NCBI GenBank assembly: GCA_026413225.1
Contig: CM048552.1
Location: 62,325,001 to 62,389,000 of the forward strand
From: Otis tarda
Lineage: Eukaryota; Chordata; Aves; Otidiformes; Otididae
Direction: 5' to 3'
Length of the DNA stretch: 64,000 bases
How positions within the stretch are numbered: the stretch's first letter is position 1; each line of letters starts with the position of its first letter. Position numbers and translations under genes: made by a program. Positions 28,091 to 39,784 of this stretch are shown here, in pieces. A model generated the notes under the pieces. That model was not told the DNA's origin, searched no databases, and saw nothing but the letters and a program-made list of their open reading frames with translations.

Positions 28091-30187
28091 ATTTTCCTTC
28101 AGTTCTAAACCACGCTTTATCAAGACGACCAGAAGTGTTGCCAAATTTTACTGCCCTCCTGCTCCTCTGCTAGCTCCAAGTTCCTCCATATCTCAGAGGC
28201 TACTGACTAGCAAAAAGACAGTCCATTAACCTAGCAATGCTCAAACTTTTACCACCTTTCCCTGCCCCTGCAAGGATAAATACTACTCCCCCAGGCCCCA
28301 GTTTAGGAACATCTGGCTTAGCCACCATCGTCATCTACAGAGCATATCTCAGGAGGGGAAGATGAGCAGAAAGATGCTGCTGAGATACAAGACACCTGCA
28401 GCTGGACCTCTGCCAAGGGCTGACCTGCAACTGCTCCCAAGGATGTGAGACCTTGCCATGCACTTCCTCTACCAGCTCCTCATCCAGCACCCTCTGCTCT
28501 TTCCCATGCATGATGTCTTTCCATGGTGCTGCTGGGTCTCACCCCCTGCCCCCCCTGCAGCTTTTGGCTATTCACCTGAGCCTCTCAACTGTTCACCACA
28601 GCCAAACAAAAGCAGGAAAGCAAAAGGTGCCATCAACCAAGGGCTTCCAACAGGCTGGAGGGGCCATTTCTCCTTGCCTTCCACCAGGCTTGTTCCTGTA
28701 ATAGGCTTGTGCCTGGCCACAAAGTCGCTGCAGCACCCAAGAATAATTCCTCACCAACACAGGGACACACACAAGCACACACAGGGAAGCAAACTCCAAA
28801 CAAGCATTTTTGGCTGTACCCACATTCCTCCTCATGTTTATGATGCACTCAAACTCGCTCAGATTATTTCTGCCCCTCATCCTCACACGACAACAGTCTA
28901 AACCCATTCAGAGCGAAGACGCAGCTGTTGTGACTGCAGAGCTCCTCCAGCATATCTTCTTGCATCGCTAAGCTATATGCTATTAAATAACCAAATATCT
29001 CAACTCTATTAGTAATCTCATTATTACAGCACTGTAAAAGAAAAAAAATGGGGGGGGGGGGGGTTTTTTATGACGGAGCTGGCACTGTCTGGAGGAAACC
29101 TGTGTTTTGCACACACAGAAAGGCACACACGTATTTCATATGGCGCATTGCAAGCTGCACAGAATAGAAAGCAGCTGGAGGAAAATGGCTATAGAGAAAT
29201 GGTTCTCCTGGGCATCATCTGTTGATTTGTTTTGTTTATAGAAGGAATGAGATTTTTATCTCTGCTCAAAATATAAAACGCTTCCATGGCACTGAGCTCA
29301 CTGCTTGACTATGCTCTCAATCAGGAACGTAAATAAAAAGGGGGGGGAGGAGGGAGAAAAGGCTTTACTGCACAGAATCTCTAGAAATGTCAAAAATTAA
29401 ATAGAAAAACGTCCGTCAGTGATACAGTCAAGGTTTGAAAGAGGAACTGAGTCATCAGCTGTCATGGAAATGAGGACCTCCTTACCATGCTTGTTAATAG
29501 TTTGCTTCTACTAAAGCTGAGGAGGCAGGGTAGGGACAAACTACTCTAATCCCAAGTCTCAAATCCCAGCCTGAGTGCTGGCAGGATGAACATCCTTACA
29601 CTGCAAATACAGTCCTTATGAGATGTGTGGCCTGCAAAGGCACGGATTATTAAGCCGCTTCTACAGTCTTGTGCCCACAGTTGATATTCCAAGCTCTCTC
29701 TGCCACCTTGCTCTGGGGTGGCTCCTCACACCTCTGTGCCTAACACCCAAGATCTGATGGTCTCTTTCATTTAACAACAGGGCTCTGTGTTCTAGGAGAA
29801 CACCAGACGGCTGGTTTTCTACTCAAGCTGATAGCACTTCCATTTGTATCAAGCAAAAGTAGTATCTCAGGAAAGGAAATAAATTGTGAAACCACTAAAT
29901 AATTAACTACTGCTAATAATTTTAGCTTTTTAAAATTTAAAAACATAACTACTGAGGATGGTGTGCAAACTGTGAGAAATGACCTGAAGTCTAAAACTTT
30001 CTGGTAGACAAACTAAGATTAAAATACAATTCTGAGATCTGAAAGGCTCAAGGTTTGTTGCCACAGCTAGGAACAGTTATCACAAAACTGAGGATCCTTT
30101 ACCTTTGCACCATCTATTCTTAGCTCTGAAGAGGAGATAAGAGGCAGCAGGCCAGATTTGTACCTAGAAGTGAAGGCTGCTGAAAGT
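28091..30187. other. Intron-like DNA
   Basis: No gene recognised. A 147-codon plus frame at 28458-28901 overlaps frames on the other strand and is not supported. G-rich runs lie at 29050 and 29340. Confidence 0.55.
29050..29063 (+). repeat. G14 homopolymer
   Basis: An A8 run and one T are followed by 14 G and then T6. It can form stacked G structures. A second G-rich patch lies at 29340-29355. Confidence 0.9.
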
Positions 30188-30366
30188 CATAGAATCATAG
30201 AATCATAGAATGGTTAGAGTTGGAAGGGACCTTCAAAGGTCGTCTAGTCCAGCCCCCCGGCAAGGAGCAGGGACATCCCTGACTAGATCAGGTTGCTCAG
30301 AGCCTCATCCAGCCTGGCCTTGAACATTTCCAGGGATGGGGCATCCACCACCTCTCTGGGCAACCT
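30188..30366 (-). mobile_element. CR1 LINE 3' fragment with three terminal ATTCTATG repeats
   Basis: In reverse orientation it begins CATAGAATCATAGAATCATA, so the 3' tail has an extra 8-9 bp unit, a known variable feature of CR1 ends. Similarity stops at the GGGCAACCT block. Confidence 0.95.
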
Positions 30367-30940
30367 CCAGTCACTCCAGACCAGCCCCACTTCATTAGCT
30401 ACAGAGTGGATCTGATTGCTTTCTGGAACCACCAAGGTGTGTTTGCTCTTCTTAAAGCTGTGTTGTCTCTCACTCGGCCAGAGCCCTCACCTAACCAGCT
30501 ACTGACAAAATATTTGGGCAATGAGAGTCCCATGCTGGGTACAATACATCATAACTTTTAGAGACATGAAACAATCCAGAACATTAGTGTTATACTCACT
30601 GAAATCTATCCTAACATAAACATACAGCTTCTCAGTTTTCCCACCATGAAGCTTATACTGATGTCTCTCATGGAGAGATTGCAGCATCTCAACCCATGAT
30701 GAGTATTTCAGAAAATCTTAAAACTGAAGTTTGTTAAAGTCTTTGGAGAGCAAACAGATCATATTGATACTTTAAGTGTTGGAAGAAGGCCCTTGCAGTC
30801 TTGACCACCATCACCCTCTGTCCCTCATGACAACACATTGAAGATCTTTCTTTTCCCAGGGTGGTTATATTTCATGTCTTTCGCACATTTCAAACCACCT
30901 GCCTCAGTTATCTCTTCATCTTGCTATGGCTCTACTGAGA

Positions 30941-30990
30941 GAGTGTTTACATAAAAGCTCTTTGGAGTTTCTTGGATGAGAAACCACAAA
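30941..30990 (+). repeat. Copy 2 of the 50-bp dispersed repeat
   Basis: Same direction as copy 1, 2.9 kb downstream, with seven differences, mostly transitions. The similarity ends sharply on both sides. Confidence 0.7.
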
Positions 30991-33900
30991 CATGCATGCA
31001 CTGATTTAATCAGATTTATTGCTACTGAGTAAGTTAAAAGAATACTCAGGGTTACAGGTTCAAAACTCTGCCAATAGTTCTCATACAGCAGGAGCTTGTG
31101 ATCGTACAGTTACCAATTACCCATCTCCTCTAAAGTCCACTGCCTTTTCATCCTTCCCATACCCCTCAACTCCTAACAAGTACCACCAGGTTTCTACTAG
31201 CTGAAACGAACTATTCTTTCCAAGGAAGTAGACTTCACTTTGTCAGCACAAGCATACAGCCGCTGCCCCATGCCCTACTCCCAGTGTACATCTCAGTTCA
31301 GCTCCTTTGCTCCAGCTTCAACTTTCCGAAACATACATGACCTCAATCTGTAACGACCCACTTCAAATTCCTATAGAGTAATATTCTTCTGTTCCCACAC
31401 GTTCTTCCCAGTCCTTCTCCATTCATTGCTGGGCATCCAGCTTATTTTCCTATCTAAGAAACAAACCCATATAAGAGATTTTGCCTTTTCCCTTGTTTAT
31501 TGCTTCCTTAATAAACTCCCTCAACAACCCCAAAGATTCTGCAGAACCATGAAAGAAGAGGCTGGCAAGGAAAGAAACTACCAGAGGAATGGGTATGGAG
31601 AATCTACCACACGCTAGATGACCCCTGCATTAAAACTCTAGTATCCTTATTGACCTGCACAGTCACTCCAACCATAGAAAATACATGTAAAATAAACTAG
31701 TGGAACTTAAAAGAAATTGTCACCAGTGTAAGCAATGGCACATAAAGCGAGGAAATGAAGAGACAGATATTGAACGTCATTTTCTCAAGCTCTTCCATTA
31801 TTCCTGTGAAAGTTAAATAAATGCATTTCCAGACCCAAGCCAGAAAATACTTTGAGCTCTTTCTGCTGGCTGTTTCTCAGTAGTTAGCACACACTGAGCT
31901 CATGGAACAGTAAACTTTGTTTTCAATGGGGAAAAAAGCCAAAAACAAACCTAGGGAGATAACAGATAGAAAAATCCATCTAAAGGTTTCGGGTATGTCA
32001 AGGGGAACTGATAAAAGACAATCTCTCAATAATATGTCAATATTTTATTTTAAAATAGTTTTCAGACAGCTCCATTAAATACTGTACAAAACTTCCCTAC
32101 AGAAGAACAAGGCATGGCAATCAAAGGCATTCATTACCAGTGAGCCAGCAATGAGGACAAAATACACCGAACATTGTTATTGACCAAGCTTGATGCAAAG
32201 TCAAAAAGGAGTGAAGAAGAATACAGGCAATTTCTTTTCATAATGACAGCAATGTCGAAGGAGACAAGAGAAGGGAGAACACAGATTTACTTTTCAGCAC
32301 TTGGAGGAAGTCTAACCTGTCAAAACTGCCCATTGATTTAACTTTCCATTTAAGAAGGAGCACAGTCAGGCTGGCTGGACACTTAGCCCGCTATTCGAAA
32401 GATGTGGAGTGACAAGTCCACACCCCTTGCAGCACATGAGGATGGAAAACTAGTCACCCCAGTGCAGGGCAGTCACAGAAACTGTCAATATGCTCCCCTG
32501 GGGAGGAGAGCAGAGTTCGTGGCACTGTTTGGAGGAACCACAGCAGTCCTGAGAGGCCCCACCAAGCCTGGCAACTAAATGCAGAGACACAGCAAGAGAC
32601 AGCCCCTGCACAATGGGATGGAGTGCCCCACTCCTTACATAGGCAGAGCCTTCTAAGGAGGCTGTTTACATGGCCTTCTTTTGTCATCTAATCTCAGTTC
32701 CATTCAGTGCACCAAGAGCAGAGCGTTAAGTTCCTCAGGTTCCTAATACAGTCAGTAGATGGAGGTAGGAGCTCCTACAAGCTCATTCAGAGCACCCAAA
32801 ATTAGTTTGCAAGATGCCTGAATATCCCTGCAACCGGCCTCAAGGCAAACAGCAGATCAGAAGTTAAAACCAAAGTGCTAGTCCAGAAGAGCTAAACGAA
32901 GCTCCAGAGAAGACTCCCAGGCAGAAGCTGTCTGATGGAGAAGCCAGAGTAATTCCCCCACTTTGCCAGTCTCTCCTGCCTGTGCAAACTAGTCCAGACC
33001 AGAACTAGCCCATTCCAAGCCCTGCGTGAAGGGAAAGCAGAAATGCAATTCCTGAAGGGCTGCGTCCAGCTCCTGTTGGCCTGGCGGCATCTGCCATCTT
33101 CGCAGCGTGCTCCACTGGACACTGGATCTGGAGATGATGCCAGAAGACAGGAAAATATACTTATGTCTGGAAGAAAGCTAACCTATCCCTGTAGGTCTGC
33201 CTTAACATACTATTAACACTGTAATCTCCATGCACTAAAAACACATTGTGCTTGAGGGATTTTATGGTGAGAGGCATGGTAAGGTTTAGGAAAAAATGAA
33301 GACCATGAGGAATGAACAGGCTGGAGATTTACTCCTTTACATAGAGTTGTTAGGGTAAAGTGCACATTCACAAAAGCCAAAAAAAAAAACCAGGAAGCAC
33401 TTGAGGGTCTTCAAATAAACATGGCTGGCCACGTAATTAAAAAAAAAAAAAACAACCCCAAACTTGAAGATAAGAAGCCTCTGAGTTTTGCCGTGAGGCA
33501 CTAGCAAGCAAAACCAAAGCTGCACTGCACTAGAGGCTGAGCTATGTTTATCAGGGTGACCAAGGTGTTTTAACAGCCTCTGAGGACATCTCAGAGAATT
33601 TAACTCTGAAGCTGCAAAAGTAATGATGGAAAACTGTTTTACCTCTCCCCCAAAAAATGAGAGAACTTTGTTTACCTAAAAGCAGCATAATCAGGGCACT
33701 GAGGGAACTTTATTCTGGATGATCATATCTACCTTGTTTTCAGAGAAATAAAGTTTTTAGTAATTTGTGGCATCACACTTCTGCAAATTATAATTTAGTA
33801 GCTTACTCTGCTCCTTCTCAGGCTCACCTAGAGATGCTTGATTTATCTCAAAGAGGAGACCATATATTGCACAGCTGTGGGATCAAATTATGTTTGACAT

Positions 33901-36268
33901 GTTAGTGGGAATTCCAGATTTGCTTGATGTAAAGTTGCATGACAAAGAAGATTCCAAATCTGTTAGTTTTTTCTGTCATCAACAGCAGTTTGCTGATGTT
34001 TCCTGTTGAGTCAGATCCTTCGAGCTTTCATAAGCCATTTGAATGAAGGGGAGGGAAGCAGAATGACTTCCACTGACATAATGGCCATTTCAGGGAAAAA
34101 AAGAAACAGCTGGGGTTAACAGAATACAAAAAAAACCCCAAAATTTAGCTGCCATCTGACCCTGTAAACCTGATGCAGGGTTCACTGCAAAATGAGAAGC
34201 TACAAGGTTGTAACAGGTGAAGACTCATTAGGGACCATAACCTTAGAGCCCAGCTCTGAGGTCAGCGACCGCTGCGGGAGGGACATGCAAGACCCAGGAG
34301 CATTCACCAGTCAGAGCCCAGCAGCAGCACGGGAGCACCAGCCCCCAAGCCCTCACCGTCTGCAGAGTTGAGCTTTCTGCCAGCAGGGGAAACAACCATG
34401 CTTTAACATCCAAGGATTAGGATGCCTCTCTGAACCTCTCAACTCAACGGCCCTGACATGAGAGCAGAGCTGTACACCTTTGTGGGGGAATGTTGATGCT
34501 CCGTATCCAGGCCTGTTTCCAGCCACACTGGTCCTTGCAGCCCTGTGCCTTTGATGGCAGCGGTGACAGCTGGAAAAGCTTGGGCCAACTCACCCACCCA
34601 CAGCTGGTGCTCCTTTCAGAAAGGATTCAAGTTTTGTACTGCCTGATACTGGATCCGTCTGGAAGAACTATCTGGATGCGTTTGGGAGAACAACATGCTC
34701 ACCCTATAGCTGCACTCAAACCATAAGCCTAGAACTTTAGCAATCAAATATCTTTTGTAAATACTGATCTTCTGAGGAGAAAAAAAAATGGTGCAGGACC
34801 TAGTTTTAGGTGGCATCTAGTTGGGGGAAAAAAAAACCAAAAACAAACCAAAACCTGAGATCTATTTGATCTCAATTTTGCCGATCTACAGGATCTCGGT
34901 TTTGCCTAACTCAAGTCCAAACAACAAGATTCTGCAAAATCAGAATGAAGTTTTATTTAGAGACAGATTATCTCTAAACTTTCTCTTTCAGAGCCCTTTC
35001 TGAAACCACAAATGTAAAGTAATATCAAACAAGCAATAGTACTGACGTCACCTGTATCAAAATAGTACGTGTCCCGAGATTAACTTCTGATGTGGTCTAG
35101 TACAGGTATGGTACCAACTGATGAACTCTAACACATGTTGTCCTCCATGTCTAAGTATCTCCTAAGCATATGCAAATATCTAGGCTTAAGGCCAGAGGAA
35201 AGTTTTCATTATTTTTGATCAGAGACTGCAAATGCTTTGGGCCAGGATTAACGGGTTATGCAATGGGTGGACATTATCTAGATCCAGTGGAACCCAAATC
35301 TCTCAACCTGTGTATACACTTCTGTAATACAAGTGATCATTACTATTACTTCAATGTAAAAACGGCATCTTTCTGAATCATTTAGCTTTTCAGAAACAGA
35401 CAAGAACACTGCTGGTGTATGTTTTGCTATGTTTGAAAGCATGCAATTAGAAGTGTATCTTACAAACATAAACAAACACCTCCCATCCAACCTCCATGTT
35501 TCTAAAAAAATCCAGGTTTGTTTAGACAAGGGGTTGATAATCCAGTTTGAACATAGGTATCTGAATGCTGTGACAGCTTCTTCATAATGCTAAGCTTATG
35601 GTACATTAAACTTTAAAGCAAGATAAACTCCTGCTTTCATTTTATGAAATATCTTCCCAGACAGCAAAAAGAAAGACACAAAGCAATGTTTGCAGCTACA
35701 GCCAAGCATGGGATACTCAGCTCTGTCTATGTTTGAAACTAAAATGAACAATATGTTGCATAAATACACTACTGTATTTTTCAGTAGAGAATATCTCTGG
35801 GATTTGTAAATTTTAACCTCATTCCTCCCTTAAGTGTTTGGTTTTATTTCATGACTGAAAAAAAAAAAAAAGAGATTTACAGAGATTAAGTGAATAGAGA
35901 CAGAAATCCTTGGAACTGAGAAAGGAAGTGCTCCTAAACAACACTATTCTGATAGTCAGTTTGGCTAGTAGTAATCACAGCGGGTGGGAGGGACATGGGC
36001 AAGAGATTTTTTAGGCGTGCTCGGTGTTGTGCCACTGGTATTACTGAACTTCATGTACTTAGTCAGATTACGCCTTTTTGCTGTTGGTAAAGCAGTACAT
36101 TTCATTGTCTGTCACAACAGTAATGAGGTAGCAACAGCCATCAAAAAATCCATGATACGAGGTCTACGGGAAGAGACTTAGACCTACTGAGAGCAAGTAG
36201 GAAGGAGGGGGAGGGAAGGGGACAACCAAGTTCTTCAGGAACAGAGGACAGCAAGCAGGCTTGAGTAC
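30991..36268. other. Intron-like unique DNA
   Basis: No gene or mobile element recognised. Short A runs lie near 33380 and 33440, and a G-rich purine tract lies at 36200-36222. Confidence 0.6.
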
Positions 36269-36344
36269 ACAGAATCATAGATACATAGAATAGTTTGAGT
36301 TGGAAGGGACCTTTAAAGTCTAGTCCACCCCTCCCTGCAATGAG
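36269..36344 (-). mobile_element. CR1 LINE, short degraded 3' end
   Basis: About 75 bases. ACAGAATCATAGATACATAG, GAGTTGGAAGGGACC and the TAGTCCA block are present. A few bases are missing after ACCTTTAAAG, and later bases are diverged. Confidence 0.85.
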
Positions 36345-39300
36345 TGTTAACATCAGTTAAATTAACAGATTACCGAAAAAACAACCGCAGGTTTGTTCTT
36401 CCCATTTCAAATCTGAAGAGACTATGTATCCAAAAGCTTCTCTGTTCTTTCTACTCCCAACATTAAATCAACTACCTTAAAAAGCCTCTCCTTATAGCTG
36501 ACTTCATGTCATACAGAGGATAAACACTGAGAGATTACAGTTGCTGAATTTTCCACTGACTTAAAATTGACACAATACACTACAAGCATCACCTTCATAT
36601 TACACTGATGACCACGCATGAGAAATCTGAAGTGTGCTATTAGAGGGTTTGTTATAAAGAGTTATTGATGATCTTCATTGTACCATAAATAACAGTCTAA
36701 AACAAATGACCAAATCATCCAAGTTTCCTCCTAAGACCCGTGTCTTCTCTAGAAGTTTGTTTTTATGCAGCTACAGCCTCTTCTCCCTTTCCTAATCAAC
36801 CCTTGCTTCTCTCCCTGCTTCATATGACCTCACCTTACCCAAAAATGTGAAGAGATTGGTCTTATCACAACGTAGCAAGATACCACCTGCCAGCTGAACT
36901 GTGATAAATCACAGCTGGCCTTACAATACACATGCTAACCAGCAACTGAGGCTGAGCTGATGGGCAGCGGCTCAAGGCTGTCATTTAAACCACAGAGTAC
37001 CCCCATCCACAAAAATCAAGGAAATAGCTCAATAACATGACACTTGCCATCACCATGTTACTATTCTAGTGTGCATCAGATCTATCAACTCTCTTCCCTA
37101 CCTGCAACTGCCTTCTCTTTAGCCTGTAAGCCTTTTACAGCCAGCAAGATGGACAAACTGCCTATTCGTTGTACTCACACAACAGTTGACACAATATGAC
37201 CCCGATCAGTCATAAGCTACCACCACAACAAAATTTACAACAGCAAATATTCATTCTTCCCTTCCCCCGTGACTGCCCTTCTGAAAAGACACAATGCTGC
37301 CAGAAAAATCTAGAAAAAGAAGAATTCAGAAGTTATTAAAAATGAGAATAAGGCTTAGAATGAAAACGTCAAAGGACCTTGAGGAGTTATTACTTTATTA
37401 TTACTCCTGCCATACATAACACTTATGTTTTCTGACTCCTAGAAGAACCAGACAATTGGGTATGCAACATGACTGTAATAAAAACATTCTCTAGAATGAG
37501 ACCTGCATTTCTATTAGCAACCCTTTATGTACTCTTTAAATAATTCCTTGAACCCAAGGTTTCAGCCACGAATGAAGGAAGCTGTGAACATGCATTGGTT
37601 TTCACTTGTTTGTTTAAGCAGACCTGCAGGATAAAAAAAAAACTTTATAAAAATTAGACTCTCAAATGAATAGATTGACAGGTTTGAACAACAACCACCA
37701 CATTTGCAGATGTGCTTCAAGCCATTAACCTTACAGCTTCAGTCACTGCATTTTACTGAAATAAATGGATCTGAATAGCTTAGCCAGCAGGCAAATCTAC
37801 CAATAGCCTGCAGATGTTGCCCAGTATATTTCATTGCAAGTTTAAGAAACATCAGTTTCTCATTGGAAGAGTGACCTATAGGCACCTGTATTTAATAAGA
37901 TACTTAAAATCAACCTATATCTGTAGATCAACAAGATTGGTTAGTAATAACTATTGGCAGGTAAGAGTATAAAACACTTTCCCATATAAAATTCCAGCTT
38001 CCTTTACTTGATGCCTTCACAGAACTTCACCTTCAGCCAGGAACGGAAAAAGACTAGATGGTGTATCTCTACTCTAAGGTGCTTTCTCACCTTACTCCCA
38101 GATTTGACTTTTTGAAACTTAATTTGTAGGCATTCAATTCAGCAGCTGACTGTCTGCAGCCAGAAGCATCATTTAACTTTAACTTCAGTCTGCAATTAGA
38201 TCTAGGTTTGTTTATGGCAAGACCAAATTCTGCACTAAACTGCCATGTTCACTTTAAGGGGAGGATCAGGCTTCCCTAAATTGAACCAGAAAAAGAGGCT
38301 CTGGAGAAGCATGCACCAGAACACACCCCATATTTACACGGAGCAGTTCTGTGTCTTCAGAGACCTCAGCACATCTTGATGTGTGCTACGTGGAAGCATC
38401 AGGAGCTTCCTGCTGTCTCACAGGCAGACAGATCTCACCAGCAGATCTGCTGGATTTCTGAACTGTGGATGTGCCTCTGCCCTTCCTCTCATCCCCTTAA
38501 GCTTACAGAGATCCACAGGTCAGCAGCTAAACAGCATGGTTTTACTGAAAGATCTTGTGCTGCCATTCTTTTTCCCAATAAAATTCAAAGGAAGTAGGAC
38601 TTGGACCTTTGTGATGATTTGGGTAGATCTTATTAAGGCTCACCCACCTACTTGATATGGCAACGCACAGCAAGTATGAGCTTGACTAAAAAAAGAGTCT
38701 TTTTTAGTCTCTCTATACCCTCCTTGGACACACAAGGAAGTTGAACAAAGGGGAGTCAAAGAATGAAGAAACACGTGCAGAAATGATCTGTTTTTTACAC
38801 TATTACAACAATTGTGCTAAACTTATGGTGCGATCACTGTTCTCTCCTAGAGTAGCTTCAGGTTTTCATCAGAGGTTCTTTTTCTACCACTGTCCCCGAC
38901 ACTTTTTCTTGAACAGACAGAAAAAACATTGGTTGACTGGAAAGCAGGATTTGAAGAGGTATTCAAGTAAAAACAGTTAGAAAAGCACTCCCAGTTCGGC
39001 CAATTTAATTTCTGAAATAAATTATCTGGACAGGGTGTTTTTTTTTTAATTTCAGCACAGCTCACTGCAATGCCTACTGTGCTTACCATTAGGGCTGCTG
39101 TTACTCTGATTTGTATCCACTACTCAGCGTAGAAAGAACAGGAGGGGAAATTAAAGCAGCAGTTAAAGTGTCTGTACACTTAAGCCAAGAAATCTGGCAA
39201 AGGAGAAGTGTGCAGAATAGTACAGAGAAAAGGTACAACAAGACCCTGCAACAAGTACTCAGTTTCTTTCTGGCCAGCACCAATGTTCCTACCGCCTGCA

Positions 39301-39585
39301 GAAATCAATAAGAAACCAACAATAATAATTTGAAGAAAATTTTGAAGACAATTTTTGTTAGCAGTTTGTTGGTAAAGCACTTATGTGAAAATATTGCAAG
39401 GACAGAATTACATTAAAAAAGCATCATGAGTTTTGTGAGCATTTATTTCAACCTCTGCATCCAAACCAGCTCCCCCTTCATGTCCCTTCTAGCCAATTAT
39501 CTTCCAGTTTCACTTTAAAAATAAAAGACTCTCTAGATGCTGGCTTCTTGTCTGGTACGCAGCTCATGTCATTGTTATCACTTAC
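36345..39585. other. Start of the intron downstream of the P450 exon
   Basis: Begins at the donor GTAAGT. I looked for P450 exon 2 hallmarks (proline-rich hinge, PFIGN-like, FFRQ-like) on the minus strand here and further left and found none. Confidence 0.6.
38684..38709. repeat. Perfect short inverted repeat
   Basis: GACTAAAAAA and TTTTTTAGTC (10-bp arms) are separated by six bases. Confidence 0.8.
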
Positions 39586-39683
39586 CAATACAGCAGGACC
39601 AGGAAGACTGCCAGCAAAGCCAGGGTGACCGTTGTACTATTCATTTCTGCAGAGGCAAAGGCCAGGAGATCTATGGGCTCCAT
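39586..39683 (-). CDS. TBXAS1: First coding exon of a P450, probably thromboxane A synthase (TBXAS1/CYP5A1), partial
   Basis: Reads 32 codons plus two bases from an ATG at 39683. The start is MEPIDLLAF, and a hydrophobic stretch VTLALLAVFLVLLY follows from about residue 19. The exon stops after TG of a Trp codon at donor GTAAGT (39585-39580). An N-terminal signal anchor in the first coding exon, holding the enzyme in the ER membrane, is typical of microsomal P450s. TBXAS1 converts prostaglandin H2 to thromboxane A2. About 32 residues, a VT-ALxxxLLxLL-W pattern and the closing Trp match the TBXAS1 N-terminus. The CYP3A first exon has the same plan but is usually shorter (about 24 residues) and lacks the Trp. 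The ATG is the only one that opens the hydrophobic frame. No heme, I-helix or ExxR exons were found in the window, so the name rests on this exon and its large downstream intron. Confidence 0.6.
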
Positions 39684-39784
39684 TTTCCTCCACTGCAGCT
39701 CCAGCCTTGAGTGGTCTGAGTGTGTGTGCAGGGGAAAGTTTCCTCAAGAGCTGATAAAGCCTTCCACAGCTATATGAATGACAT
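39684..39784 (-). other. 5' leader part of the P450 exon, with acceptor and short upstream ORF
   Basis: The minus strand has a strong acceptor, a pyrimidine-rich tract ending TTTTGTTGCAG (AG at 39786-39785), so the exon begins at 39784. Its first five codons are ATG TCA TTC ATA TAG, a four-residue upstream ORF placed directly on the splice junction. About 85 bases follow before the main ATG. The acceptor implies at least one more noncoding 5' exon at higher coordinates, which fits the CpG promoter near 52 kb. A leader ATG of this kind often lowers translation of the main frame; that effect is inferred here, not seen. Confidence 0.55.

Noticed and set aside
28458-28901. 147-codon plus-strand frame with a good acceptor-like tract at 28541-28560
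   Set aside because: No suitable donor, no recognised domain, and frames on the opposite strand are open too.
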